Source: Pantoea anthophila (lineage in GTDB: Bacteria; Pseudomonadota; Gammaproteobacteria; Enterobacterales; Enterobacteriaceae). From it: a stretch of 64,000 nt of DNA. The translations under genes were made by a program, and so were the position numbers. Numbering within the stretch: the stretch's first letter is position 1; each line of letters opens with the position of its first letter. The stretch covers positions 27,854 to 91,853 of the forward strand of contig NZ_VHIZ01000024.1 in the NCBI RefSeq assembly GCF_006494375.1, read 5' to 3'. Shown piece after piece: positions 9,740 through 18,633 of this stretch. Below the pieces are notes generated by a model, which worked only from the letters and a program-made list of their open reading frames with translations, made no database searches and was not told the DNA's origin.

Positions 9740-12271
9740 ATGTCTGGGAACGATCGCGAACCAATAGGGCGCAAAGGTAAAGCGTTGCCGCCGCGCAGCA
9801 GTGCGGGGCGGGGACGACGCAGGGATATCGATCAGGATATCGACCAGGACGATTTTAATGATGACGAGGAGGAAGCGCCGGTGCCACGTAAAGGTAAAGG
9901 TGGAAAACCGCCGCGCGGCAAACGCCGTTGGCTGGGATGGATAATTAAACTGTTCCTGGTGTTTGTGGTGGTTATGGCCGCGTGGGGCATCTACCTCGAC
10001 TCGGAAATTCGCAGCCGTATCGACGGTAAAGTGTGGCAACTGCCCGCCACCGTCTATGGCCGCATGGTCAGCCTGGAACCGGGCATGGCCTACAACAAAA
10101 GTGAAATGGTCGCCCTGTTGGAAGGCACCCAGTATCGCGAAGTGTCGCGCATTACCCGTCCCGGCGAGTTTTCGGTGAAGGGCAACACGATCGAGCTGCT
10201 GCGTCGTCCGTTTGATTTCCCCGACAGTAAAGAGGGGCAGATCCATGCACGCATGAGCTTCAGCAAGGATGAGCTGAGCGAGATTAAAAACCTCGAAACC
10301 GGTCGCGATTTTGGCTTCTTCCGCCTCGATCCCCGGCTGATTACCATGCTGCAGTCGCCAAATGGCGAACAGCGACTCTTCGTGCCCCGCGCCGGATTCC
10401 CGGATCTGCTGGTCGATACGCTGATTGCCACCGAAGATCGCCATTTCTATGAGCATGACGGCATCAGCCCTTACTCGATTGGCCGTGCCTTCCTGGCGAA
10501 CATCACCGCCGGCAAAGCGGTGCAGGGCGGCAGTACGCTGACGCAGCAGCTGGTGAAGAACCTGTTCCTCACCAATGAGCGTTCGCTGTGGCGAAAAGCG
10601 CGTGAAGCCTATATGGCGGTGATCATGGATGCGCGCTACAGCAAAGATCGCATCCTGGAGCTCTACCTGAACGAAGTCTATCTCGGCCAGGCGGGCAGCG
10701 ATCAGATCCGCGGTTTCCCGCTGGCGAGCCTCTACTACTTTGGCCGTCCGGTCGATGAGCTGAGTCTGGATCAGCAGGCGATGCTGGTCGGCATGGTAAA
10801 AGGTGCCTCGCTCTACAACCCCTGGCGCAACCCGAAACTGGCGCTGGAGCGACGCAACCTGGTGCTGCGCCTGCTGCAGCAGCAGAAGGTGATCGATCAG
10901 GAGCTGTATGACATGCTGTCGGCGCGTCCGCTGGGCGTGCAGCCGAAAGGGGGCGTGATCACGCCACAGCCTGCCTTTATGCAGATGGTGCGTAACGAAC
11001 TGCAGGCGAAACTGGGCGATAAGATCAAAGATCTCTCCGGGGTGAAAATCTTCACCACGCTGGACCCGGTGTCGCAGGATGCGGCGGAAAAAGCGGTGGT
11101 TGACGGGATTCCGACGCTGAAAAAACAGCGCGGCCTGAAGGATCTGGAAACGGCGATGGTGGTGGTTGACCGTTTCAGTGGCGAAGTGCGCGCCATGGTC
11201 GGCGGTGCCGATCCGCAGTACGCCGGTTACAACCGTGCGCTGCAGGCGCGCCGTTCGATTGGCTCACTGGCGAAGCCGGCGACCTATCTGACCGCGCTGA
11301 GCCAGCCTAACAGCTACCGTCTCAACAGCTGGATCGCCGATGAGCCGATTGCGCTGAAGCAGCCCAACGGCAGCCTCTGGAAACCGATGAACGACGATCG
11401 TCGCTTCAGCGGCAAAGTGATGCTGGTGGATGCGCTCACCAACTCCATGAACGTGCCGACGGTGAACCTCGGTATGACGCTGGGGCTGGATGCGGTGGTG
11501 GACACCTGGACTAAGCTGGGCGTGGCGAAGGATCAGCTCAATCCGGTGCCTGCCATGCTGCTGGGTGCACTGAACCTGACGCCGGTTGAAGTGGCGCAGG
11601 CGTTCCAGTCGATTGCCAGCGGCGGTAACCGCGCTGAGCTGTCGGCGGTGCGGTCGGTGATCGCCGAAGATGGCAGCGTGCTCTATCAGAGCTATCCGCA
11701 GGCGCAGCGCGTGGAACCGGCTCAGGCCGCCTATCTGACGCTCTATACCCTGCAGCAGGTCGCCGATCACGGCACCGCCCGTGCGCTGGGCGCGCGTTTC
11801 CCGAATGCGCATCTGGCCGGGAAAACCGGGACCACCAACGATCTGATCGACAGCTGGTTTGCCGGTATTGATGGCAAAGAAGTGGCAATCACCTGGGTGG
11901 GACGCGACAACAACCAGCCGACCAAACTCTACGGTGCCAGCGGTGCGATGCAGATCTACCGTCGCTACCTCGATAATCAGGCGCCGATGCCGCTGCAGCT
12001 GACGCCGCCGGAAGATGTCTCGCTGATGAACATCGACTCTGCCGGTAACTTTGTCTGCGGCACGGGCAGCAGCACCTGGCGCGCGCTGCCGGTCTGGGCG
12101 CTGGATCCGAATGCGCTGTGTCAGCAACAGCAGCAACAGGTTCAGCAGCAGCAACAGCTGTTCGATCAGCAGCAGCAACAGCAGCAACAGCAGCAGCCGA
12201 CCCAGCAACCGCAGGAGCAGAAAGAGAGCGACGGCGTAGCAGGGTGGATAAAAGATATGTTTGGCAAATAA
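9740..12271 (+). CDS. mrcB: Penicillin-binding protein 1B MrcB
   Basis: MrcB is a bifunctional inner-membrane peptidoglycan synthase that polymerises lipid II and cross-links the glycan strands. The order is an acidic and basic cytoplasmic tail, one membrane segment near 64-85, a UB2H domain, a GT51 glycosyltransferase with Glu232 in ATEDRHF, and a transpeptidase with Ser509-Lys512 (SLAK), SMN and Lys695 in KTGT. The 843 residues match the E. coli length of 844. The last 50 residues are unusually glutamine-rich (about 794-825), encoded by mixed CAG and CAA codons. A GGAGAAG ribosome site precedes the ATG and a strong terminator follows. Confidence 0.98.
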   Translation: MSGNDREPIGRKGKALPPRSSAGRGRRRDIDQDIDQDDFNDDEEEAPVPRKGKGGKPPRGKRRWLGWIIKLFLVFVVVMAAWGIYLDSEIRSRIDGKVWQLPATVYGRMVSLEPGMAYNKSEMVALLEGTQYREVSRITRPGEFSVKGNTIELLRRPFDFPDSKEGQIHARMSFSKDELSEIKNLETGRDFGFFRLDPRLITMLQSPNGEQRLFVPRAGFPDLLVDTLIATEDRHFYEHDGISPYSIGRAFLANITAGKAVQGGSTLTQQLVKNLFLTNERSLWRKAREAYMAVIMDARYSKDRILELYLNEVYLGQAGSDQIRGFPLASLYYFGRPVDELSLDQQAMLVGMVKGASLYNPWRNPKLALERRNLVLRLLQQQKVIDQELYDMLSARPLGVQPKGGVITPQPAFMQMVRNELQAKLGDKIKDLSGVKIFTTLDPVSQDAAEKAVVDGIPTLKKQRGLKDLETAMVVVDRFSGEVRAMVGGADPQYAGYNRALQARRSIGSLAKPATYLTALSQPNSYRLNSWIADEPIALKQPNGSLWKPMNDDRRFSGKVMLVDALTNSMNVPTVNLGMTLGLDAVVDTWTKLGVAKDQLNPVPAMLLGALNLTPVEVAQAFQSIASGGNRAELSAVRSVIAEDGSVLYQSYPQAQRVEPAQAAYLTLYTLQQVADHGTARALGARFPNAHLAGKTGTTNDLIDSWFAGIDGKEVAITWVGRDNNQPTKLYGASGAMQIYRRYLDNQAPMPLQLTPPEDVSLMNIDSAGNFVCGTGSSTWRALPVWALDPNALCQQQQQQVQQQQQLFDQQQQQQQQQQPTQQPQEQKESDGVAGWIKDMFGK
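12118..12205 (+). repeat. CAG/CAA low-complexity tract in the mrcB 3' end
   Basis: Runs of CAG and CAA codons, broken by Val, Leu-Phe-Asp and similar short interruptions, encode a poly-glutamine tail after the transpeptidase domain of MrcB. The E. coli tail is also glutamine-rich but I judge it shorter from memory. Slippage could change its length in frame. Confidence 0.85.
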
Positions 12272-12287
12272 ATCGGCCAGATGGGTT

Positions 12288-12315
12288 AAAAAGGGCGCTT
12301 CGGCGCCCTTTTTTT
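12288..12315 (+). terminator. Rho-independent terminator of mrcB
   Basis: AAAAAGGGCGC and GCGCCCTTTTT (12288-12298 and 12303-12313) pair around a TTCG tetraloop and are followed by more T residues. This separates mrcB from the iron-regulated fhu operon. Confidence 0.95.
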
Positions 12316-12410
12316 GTGGTCTTTTATTACTCTTCAATCGCCCCGCAAACGGCGTCAACGCTGGGATTTGTTCTTGCAGTGCCCGCTGCAGTTCGCATAT
12401 TATCTAATCC

Positions 12411-12431
12411 GTTATAATAATCATTATCGTT
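12411..12431 (+). promoter_or_regulatory. Fur box upstream of fhuA
   Basis: The sequence GTTATAATAATCATTATCGT closely matches the Fur consensus GATAATGATAATCATTATC and lies about 45 bases before the fhuA start. Iron-loaded Fur would repress the fhuACDB operon from here. A TTATAAT within it may double as a -10 element. Confidence 0.8.
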
Positions 12432-12470
12432 TCGATTCGCTCGCCTGGGCCTATTTTAAGAGACACTTTT

Positions 12471-14678
12471 ATGAATGCGCGAACGCGTTTTGCCGACAAC
12501 ACCAAAAAAACATTTTCCCGACCGCTTCTGGGCGTCATGATTTCACTCAGCCTGAGCACCTCGCTGTATGCCGCGCAGACGGAGACGATGGTCGTCTCGG
12601 CAGAAGGCGGAAGTGGGGTCGAAGCCGAAAGCCCCTGGGGCCCGGCGCCGACGATCGCCGCGAAGCGCAGCGCTACCGGCACCAAAACCGATACCCCAAT
12701 CGAAAAAAATCCGCAGTCCGTCTCCGTGGTGACCCGCGAAGAGATGGAGATGCGCAACGTAACCAGCGTCAAAGGAGCGTTTAACTACACGCCTGGCGTG
12801 CTGACCGGCAACCGGGGCAGCTCAGACGTGATTGATGCGTTGTCGATCCGCGGCTTCAGCGAAACCAATACCAACCAGTATCTGGATGGCCTGAAACTGC
12901 AGGGGGATAACTACTCGGAGTTTGCCCTCGACCCTTACTTTCTGGAGCGTGCCGAGCTGCTGCGCGGTCCGGTGTCGGTGCTCTACGGCAAAAGTAACCC
13001 TGGCGGCGTGGTCGCGCTGGTGAGTAAGCGTCCGACGCAGGAGACCCTGCGTGAAGTCCAGTTCCAGATGGGTAACGACAATCTCTTCTCAACCGGCTTT
13101 GATTTTGGCGGCGCGCTGGATGATGACGGTGTATACAGCTATCGACTGACCGGGCAGGCGCGCAGTCAGGATGCGCAGCAGGCGATGAACAAAGAGAAGC
13201 GCTACACCATCGCGCCCGCATTCAGCTGGCGTCCCGATGAGCGGACCCGCGTTGACCTGCTGACCTATTTCCAGAACGAGCCGGAAACCGGCTATTACGG
13301 CTGGCTGCCGCGGCAGGGCACGATCGTGCCGATCACCCGCGCGGATGGCCGTGAATATAAGCTGCCGACCAACTTCGATGAAGGCGAGCAGAGCAACAAG
13401 ATCTCCCGCACCACCAAAATGGTGGGCTACAGCGCCGAGCACAGCGTCGACGACACCTGGACGCTGCGTCAGAACCTGCGCTACGCCGATCTGCGCACCG
13501 ACTACCGCAGTATTTATGGCAATGGTTTCAACGCCGCGACGCAGGAGATCACCCGTGGGTCAGCAGCCTCCAGCGAGAAGCTGAATCAGTTTGCCGTGGA
13601 TACGCAGGCGCAGGCGAAATTTGCCACCGGCCTGGTGGATCATACGCTGCTGCTGGGTGTGGATTTCCAGCGTACCCGCAACGATATCGACGCCCAGTTT
13701 GGCTCTGCCTCCAGCCTGAACGCCGTTAATCCGCAGTATGGCGATGACAGCGTGACGCCATTTGCCGATCCTTATCAGCACCTTAACAAGCAGCGCCAGA
13801 CAGGTCTCTATGCTCAGGATCAGATGGAGTGGAACCGCTGGGTGCTGACGCTGGGTGGCCGCTACGACTACGCCATGAATTCGGTATATAACCGGGTCAC
13901 CGACACTGTTGATCGCCAGAACGACCAGGCCTTCACCTGGCGGGGTGGTCTGAACTATGTCTTTGATAACGGTATCGCGCCTTACTTCAGCTACAGCGAA
14001 GCCTTTATTCCGAATGCGGGTGCCACTTATGATGGCGAAGCCTTTGATCCGTCACGCGCTAAGCAGTATGAAGCGGGCGTGAAGTATGTGCCGAAAGATC
14101 GTCCGGTAGTGCTCACCGCTGCGCTGTATCAGCTGACCAAAACCAAAAACCTGACTGCCGATCCGGATACGCAGAATCATCCATTTGCCAGCGTGCAGAG
14201 CGGTGAGATCCGTTCGCGCGGTGTTGAGCTGGAAGCCAAAGCGGCGCTGAATGCCAACGTCAACCTGACCGCCTCTTATACCTACACCGATGCGGAATAT
14301 ACCGAAGACACCCTGCTGAAAGGCAAAACGCCGGTGCAGGTGCCGAAGCATATGGCCTCACTCTGGAGCGACTACACCTTCCACGAAACCGCGCTGTCAG
14401 GTGTGACGCTCGGCGCTGGGGTACGGTATGTGGGCGAAAGTCAGGGGCTTTACAGCACTGGCTCTGAGCAGAACCAGAACTTTAAGGTTGCCGGTTACAC
14501 CACGGTGGATGCGGCGCTGAAATATGATCTGGGCCGTTTCGGCTTGCCAGGCTCGTCGGTGGGCGTTAACGTCAACAACCTGTTCAACCGCGAGTATGTC
14601 GCCAGTTGCTACCGTGAATACGCCTGCTACTGGGGTGCAGAGCGCCAGATTGTCGGTACCGCCACCTTCAGATTCTGA
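12471..14678 (+). CDS. fhuA: Ferrichrome outer-membrane receptor FhuA
   Basis: FhuA is a TonB-dependent 22-strand beta-barrel that imports ferrichrome-type hydroxamate siderophores; in E. coli it is also a phage and colicin M receptor. A signal peptide ends near residue 35, a TonB box (ETMVVSA) lies at about 38-44, and the plug domain follows with PQSVSVVTREE and LRGPVSVLYGKSNPGG. The barrel ends in the typical aromatic residue (TATFRF). Two cysteines near the C-terminus (SCYREYAC) may form the conserved disulfide. The 735 residues compare with about 747 in E. coli. It heads fhuACDB. Confidence 0.95.
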   Translation: MNARTRFADNTKKTFSRPLLGVMISLSLSTSLYAAQTETMVVSAEGGSGVEAESPWGPAPTIAAKRSATGTKTDTPIEKNPQSVSVVTREEMEMRNVTSVKGAFNYTPGVLTGNRGSSDVIDALSIRGFSETNTNQYLDGLKLQGDNYSEFALDPYFLERAELLRGPVSVLYGKSNPGGVVALVSKRPTQETLREVQFQMGNDNLFSTGFDFGGALDDDGVYSYRLTGQARSQDAQQAMNKEKRYTIAPAFSWRPDERTRVDLLTYFQNEPETGYYGWLPRQGTIVPITRADGREYKLPTNFDEGEQSNKISRTTKMVGYSAEHSVDDTWTLRQNLRYADLRTDYRSIYGNGFNAATQEITRGSAASSEKLNQFAVDTQAQAKFATGLVDHTLLLGVDFQRTRNDIDAQFGSASSLNAVNPQYGDDSVTPFADPYQHLNKQRQTGLYAQDQMEWNRWVLTLGGRYDYAMNSVYNRVTDTVDRQNDQAFTWRGGLNYVFDNGIAPYFSYSEAFIPNAGATYDGEAFDPSRAKQYEAGVKYVPKDRPVVLTAALYQLTKTKNLTADPDTQNHPFASVQSGEIRSRGVELEAKAALNANVNLTASYTYTDAEYTEDTLLKGKTPVQVPKHMASLWSDYTFHETALSGVTLGAGVRYVGESQGLYSTGSEQNQNFKVAGYTTVDAALKYDLGRFGLPGSSVGVNVNNLFNREYVASCYREYACYWGAERQIVGTATFRF

Positions 14679-14684
14679 TTTAAC

Positions 14685-14702
14685 CGGGCGCTGCGGCGCC
14701 CG
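14685..14702 (+). other. Intercistronic hairpin between fhuA and fhuC
   Basis: CGGGCGC and GCGCCCG pair around a TGCG loop just after the fhuA stop codon. There is no T-run, so it is more likely to protect the abundant fhuA mRNA 3' end or cause partial termination than to stop transcription fully. Confidence 0.7.
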
Positions 14703-14717
14703 TTCACAGGGATTATC

Positions 14718-15512
14718 ATGCCGTATCCGCACGCAGAAGAGGCCACCTTTACGCTGGATAACGCCAGCTTTGAGGTCCCGGGCCGAACCCTCCTCCAGCC
14801 ACTTTCACTGACTTTTCCACCAGGCAAAATGACTGCGCTGATTGGTCACAACGGTTCAGGTAAGTCGACGCTGTTGAAAATGCTGGGTCGTCATCATGGT
14901 GCCAGCCACGGCGAGGTTCGTCTGAATCAGCAGCCGGTCGGGCGCTGGAACAGTAAAGCCTTTGCCCGTCAGGTCGCCTATCTGCCGCAGCAGTTACCGG
15001 CAGCCGAAGGCATGACGGTTCGTGAGCTGGTGGCGATTGGCCGCTATCCCTGGCACGGCGCGCTGGGCCGCTTTGGTCAGGAAGATCGCGACCGGGTGGA
15101 GGATGCGATTACGCAGGTGGGGCTTAAACCCTTTGCCGGTCGGCTGGTGGACAGCCTGTCGGGCGGTGAACGCCAGCGCGCCTGGCTGGCCATGATGGTG
15201 GCGCAGAACAGCCGCTGCCTGCTGCTCGATGAACCCACCTCGGCGCTGGATATTGCTCATCAGGTTGAGGTGCTGGCGCTGATCAAAAATCTCAGTCAGC
15301 AGCGCGGCTTAACCGTGATTGCGGTGCTGCATGATATCAATATGGCAGCACGCTATTGCGATCATCTGGTGGCGCTGCGTCAGGGAACGATGATTGCCGA
15401 AGGTGACGCAGAGGCCATTATGCAGGCTGAGGTGCTGGGTGCGATTTATGGCATCCCGATGGGGATTTTACCGCACCCGCAGGGTGGCGCACCGGTCAGT
15501 TTTGTCTGTTAA
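14718..15512 (+). CDS. fhuC: Ferric hydroxamate ABC transporter ATPase FhuC
   Basis: FhuC is the cytoplasmic ATPase that powers import of ferric hydroxamates through FhuB. Walker A GHNGSGKST is at residues 43-51, the signature LSGGERQRA follows mid-protein, and LLLDEPTSALD is Walker B plus D-loop, with the switch histidine in AVLHDIN. The 264-residue length is usual. It lies 39 bases after fhuA and 10 bases before fhuD, inside the fhu operon. Confidence 0.97.
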   Translation: MPYPHAEEATFTLDNASFEVPGRTLLQPLSLTFPPGKMTALIGHNGSGKSTLLKMLGRHHGASHGEVRLNQQPVGRWNSKAFARQVAYLPQQLPAAEGMTVRELVAIGRYPWHGALGRFGQEDRDRVEDAITQVGLKPFAGRLVDSLSGGERQRAWLAMMVAQNSRCLLLDEPTSALDIAHQVEVLALIKNLSQQRGLTVIAVLHDINMAARYCDHLVALRQGTMIAEGDAEAIMQAEVLGAIYGIPMGILPHPQGGAPVSFVC

Positions 15513-15522
15513 GGAAAGGATG

Positions 15523-16401
15523 ATGCCCGATCTTTCTCGCCGCCGCCTGATGCTGGCACTGGCGGCCTCGCCACTCTTTTGTGCGCTTCCCCTGCGTGCC
15601 GCGACGCCGAACCCTGGCCGGATTATCGCGCTGGAGTGGTTACCCACCGAATTGCTGATGGCGCTGGGTATCACACCTTACGGCGTGGCCGATCTGCATA
15701 ACTACAACATCTGGGTCGGGGAGCCGCCGCTGCCGGCGGGCGTGACGGATGTCGGTCTGCGCACGGAACCCAATCTTGAGCTGATGGTACAGATGCAGCC
15801 GTCGCTGATCCTCTGCTCCAACGGCTACGGCCCCTCGAAAGAAAAACTGATGCGCATCGCGCCGATCATGGGCTTTGACCTGCAAAGCGGCGACGGCAAA
15901 CCCCTGACCGCCGCCCGGGCATCGCTGCGCCAGCTGGCTGCACGGCTTGGAGTCAGCGAGCGGGCGGAGCAGCATCTGCGCGAGGTCGACGCTCAGCTGG
16001 CGGCAGCGCGTCAGCGTCTGGCACCCTATGCCGGACGCACCCTCCTGCTGATGTCGCTGCTCGACAGCCGTCATGCCATCACCTTCGGCAAAAACAGTCT
16101 GTTTCTGGAAGTGATGACGCTGCTGGGCCTGAAAAATGGCTGGCAGGGCGAAACCAACTTCTGGGGCAGCGCGGTGGTTGGCATCGAACAGCTGGCGCAG
16201 GCCGGGGATGTGCAGGCAATCTGCTTCGATCATGACAACGATGCCGATATGGCACAGCTGATGCGCAGTCCGCTGTGGCAGTCGCTGCCGTTTGTGCGCG
16301 CCGGACGTTTTCAGCGCGTTCCGGCGGTCTGGTATTACGGTGCGACGCTCTCCGCGCTGCACTTTGTTCGCGTGCTGGAACGCGCGCTGGAGACGCAATG
16401 A
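15523..16401 (+). CDS. fhuD: Ferric hydroxamate periplasmic binding protein FhuD
   Basis: FhuD carries ferrichrome-type siderophores from FhuA to FhuB in the periplasm. The N-terminus has the twin-arginine motif SRRRLMLA followed by a hydrophobic stretch and ALPLRAA, so export through Tat is likely. Two adjacent ATG codons (15520 and 15523) follow a GGAAAGG site; I took the second, giving 292 residues, but the first is equally possible. The body aligns with E. coli FhuD (VGLRTEPNLEL, QGETNFWGS, FVRAGRFQRVPAVW). Its TGA overlaps the fhuB start as ATGA. Confidence 0.95.
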   Translation: MPDLSRRRLMLALAASPLFCALPLRAATPNPGRIIALEWLPTELLMALGITPYGVADLHNYNIWVGEPPLPAGVTDVGLRTEPNLELMVQMQPSLILCSNGYGPSKEKLMRIAPIMGFDLQSGDGKPLTAARASLRQLAARLGVSERAEQHLREVDAQLAAARQRLAPYAGRTLLLMSLLDSRHAITFGKNSLFLEVMTLLGLKNGWQGETNFWGSAVVGIEQLAQAGDVQAICFDHDNDADMAQLMRSPLWQSLPFVRAGRFQRVPAVWYYGATLSALHFVRVLERALETQ

Positions 16402-18380
16402 TGCGCCATGCCCTGTTTCCTCTCCTGCTGCTTAGCCTGCTGTTTCTGCTGGCGCTCAGCCTGACGCTGGTCAATCTGCAACAGGTCCTGCCGCCCGCCG
16501 ACTGGGCGCAGGCGCTCTGGTCCCCGGCTGTCGATAACCTGTCGCAGATGGTGTTTCACTACAGCCTGCTGCCGCGCACCGTACTGGCGCTGCTGGTCGG
16601 TGCCGGACTGGGGCTGGCCGGTCTGCTGTTTCAGCAGATCCTGCGCAATCCGCTGGCGGAGCCGACCACGCTGGGCGTCTCGTCCGGGGCGCAGCTTGGG
16701 ATCACCGTAGCGACGCTCTGGCATCTGCCCGGCGGCGCGCTGACCCAGCAGTTTGCCGCGCTCAGCGGCGCGGTGCTGGTGGGGGCGCTGGTGCTGGGTG
16801 TGGCCTGGGGCAAGCGTCTGTCGCCGGTCACGCTGATTCTGGCCGGCCTGGTGCTGAGTCTCTACAGCGGCTCGGTCAATCAAATCTTCGCTATCTTCAA
16901 TCACGATCAGCTGCAGAATATGTTTCTGTGGAGCACCGGCGCACTGAATCAGATGAGCTGGGACAATGTGCAGCAACTCTGGCCGCGCCTGCTGCTGGCC
17001 TTTGTGCTGGCCCTGGCGCTGCTGCGTCCGCTGACGCTGATGGGGCTGGATGATAGTGTGGCGAAGAATCTGGGCCTCGCGCTCTCTGTGGCGCGCATTG
17101 GCGGCCTTGCGCTGGCCATCCTGCTCAGTGCCCAGCTGGTGAATGTGGCCGGGGTCATCGGTTTTATCGGGCTGTTCGCTCCTCTGCTGGCGAAGCTGCT
17201 GGGGGGAAGACGGCTAATCACCCGGATGATCCTGGCTCCCCTGACGGGCGCGCTGCTGCTCTGGCTGGCGGACAGCGGCGTGCTATGGCTTAGCACGCAC
17301 TGGCGTGATATTCCGACCGGCACTGCCACCGCGCTGCTGGGCGTGCCCATCCTGCTGTGGCTGCTGCCGCGTCTGCGAACCGGCTCCGTGCCGCCCGCCC
17401 TGAATCAGGGTGACAACGTGCCCGCCGAGCGGCAGAACCTGCTGCGCTGGGCGCTGATCGGCATCGCCGTGCTGGCCCTGCTGGCCTGGGTCGGCCTGGC
17501 CGGGGGACGGGATGCGCAGGGCTGGAGCTGGTCAGCGGGGGAGATGCTGCATTCACTGCTGCCGTGGCGTGCGCCGCGGGTGCTGGCTGCGCTGGTGACC
17601 GGCCTGATGCTGGGCGTGGCAGGCAGCCTGATCCAGCGGTTGACCGGCAATCCGATGGCCAGCCCGGAAGTGCTGGGCATCAGTTCCGGTGCCGCCTGTG
17701 GTGTGGTCGTCATGATGTTTCTCGTGCCGGGGGATGCACTGGCGTGGCTGCTGCCTGCCGGTGCGCTGGGGGCGGCGCTGACGCTGCTGGTGATTATGCT
17801 GGTCGCCAGCCGGGGGGGATTCTCGCCGGAGCGGATGCTGCTGGCAGGTATGGCGCTGAACAGCGCCTTTGTCACGCTGCTGATGCTGCTGCTGGCCAGT
17901 GGCGATCCGCGCATGGGCGACCTGCTGAGCTGGATCTCCGGCTCGACCTATAACATCAGCGGCCATCAGGCGATGCAGAGCGCGCTCTGCGCGCTGGTGC
18001 TGGTCGCGCTGGCACCCCTCGCCAGTCGCTGGCTGACCCTGCTGCCGCTGGGCAGTGTCACCGCGCGCTCGGCCGGCATCGCATTAACACCGGTGCGGCT
18101 GAGTCTGCTGCTGCTGGCGGCCGCGCTGACCGCCAGCGCGACGCTGACTATCGGTCCGCTGAGCTTTGTCGGGCTGATGGCTCCGCATATGGCGCGGATG
18201 CTGGGCTTCCGGCGGGCTCTGCCGCAGATGGTGCTGTCAGGATTGCTGGGAGCGGGGTTAATGGTGCTGGCGGACTGGTGCGGGCGGATGCTGGCCTTTC
18301 CGGATCAGATCCCAGCCGGGCTGATGGCGACGTTTTTAGGCGCGCCTTACTTTATCTGGCTGTTGCGGCGTTCAGTTTAA
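16398..18380 (+). CDS. fhuB: Ferric hydroxamate permease FhuB
   Basis: FhuB is the inner-membrane permease, a natural tandem fusion of two BtuC-like halves, each with about ten membrane spans. Each half carries its version of the signature (NPLAEPTTLGVSSGAQLG and GNPMASPEVLGISSGAACG). The 660 residues match E. coli. The start at ATG 16398 overlaps the fhuD stop by four bases, so translation is coupled; the next codon is also ATG. It closes the operon and is followed by hairpins but not by a clear T-run terminator. Confidence 0.97.
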   Translation: MMRHALFPLLLLSLLFLLALSLTLVNLQQVLPPADWAQALWSPAVDNLSQMVFHYSLLPRTVLALLVGAGLGLAGLLFQQILRNPLAEPTTLGVSSGAQLGITVATLWHLPGGALTQQFAALSGAVLVGALVLGVAWGKRLSPVTLILAGLVLSLYSGSVNQIFAIFNHDQLQNMFLWSTGALNQMSWDNVQQLWPRLLLAFVLALALLRPLTLMGLDDSVAKNLGLALSVARIGGLALAILLSAQLVNVAGVIGFIGLFAPLLAKLLGGRRLITRMILAPLTGALLLWLADSGVLWLSTHWRDIPTGTATALLGVPILLWLLPRLRTGSVPPALNQGDNVPAERQNLLRWALIGIAVLALLAWVGLAGGRDAQGWSWSAGEMLHSLLPWRAPRVLAALVTGLMLGVAGSLIQRLTGNPMASPEVLGISSGAACGVVVMMFLVPGDALAWLLPAGALGAALTLLVIMLVASRGGFSPERMLLAGMALNSAFVTLLMLLLASGDPRMGDLLSWISGSTYNISGHQAMQSALCALVLVALAPLASRWLTLLPLGSVTARSAGIALTPVRLSLLLLAAALTASATLTIGPLSFVGLMAPHMARMLGFRRALPQMVLSGLLGAGLMVLADWCGRMLAFPDQIPAGLMATFLGAPYFIWLLRRSV

Positions 18381-18382
18381 TA

Positions 18383-18404
18383 AGACCGGCGCCGCCGCCG
18401 GTCT
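18383..18404 (+). other. Hairpin after fhuB
   Basis: AGACCGGC and GCCGGTCT form an 8-base stem with a GCCGCC loop directly after the fhuB stop. There is no T-run, so it is a 3' stabiliser or a weak terminator. Confidence 0.6.
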
Positions 18405-18452
18405 GAGAGTATTGACAAAATCTGGTCCGACTCGCTGTCAGACCGAGCCTGC

Positions 18453-18561
18453 GCAGGGAACACAGTCAGATCGGAAAGACGCAAAAGCCGTCATCCCTGA
18501 CACGCTCGGCCCGCGCCATCCCTGGCGCGGGACGCTTTCCTCCTCTGCCTGTGTTCCCTGC
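18453..18561. repeat. Palindromic intergenic repeat element between fhuB and hemL
   Basis: A perfect 13-base inverted repeat (GCAGGGAACACAG at 18453-18465, complement at 18549-18561) encloses a 5-base GGAAAG/CTTTCC-type pairing and two inner hairpins sharing the loop motif CATCCCTG: GTCA-TCCC-TGAC at 18490-18501 and a 9-base stem CCCGCGCCA/TGGCGCGGG at 18510-18531. This nested design resembles dispersed enterobacterial repeats such as ERIC or MITE-type elements but is not the ERIC sequence. It lies between convergent genes. A further 6-base inverted repeat GATCGG/CCGATC lies at 18593-18613. Nothing else is seen in 18381-18633. Confidence 0.6.
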
Positions 18562-18633
18562 ACATTGAGTTTCGTGTTGCTGTGAGATCCTGGATCGGAT
18601 TCTACTGCCGATCTGCATCTCTACTGCCGCCTG

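Noticed and set aside
12118..12205. CRISPR-like repetition
   Set aside because: The repeats are three-base codons without spacers inside a coding tract, not a CRISPR array.
11264..12358. Minus-strand open frame opposite mrcB (364 residues)
   Set aside because: It contains a poly-leucine stretch that is simply the complement of the CAG repeat, and mrcB is the conserved gene on the other strand.
18471..18500. Resemblance to the GACGCAAAGCC core of cyclic-di-GMP-I riboswitches
   Set aside because: Only a short stretch (AAGACGCAAAAGCC) is similar. The GGGCAAACC half and the expected stems are missing, and the element lies between convergent genes, not in front of a gene.
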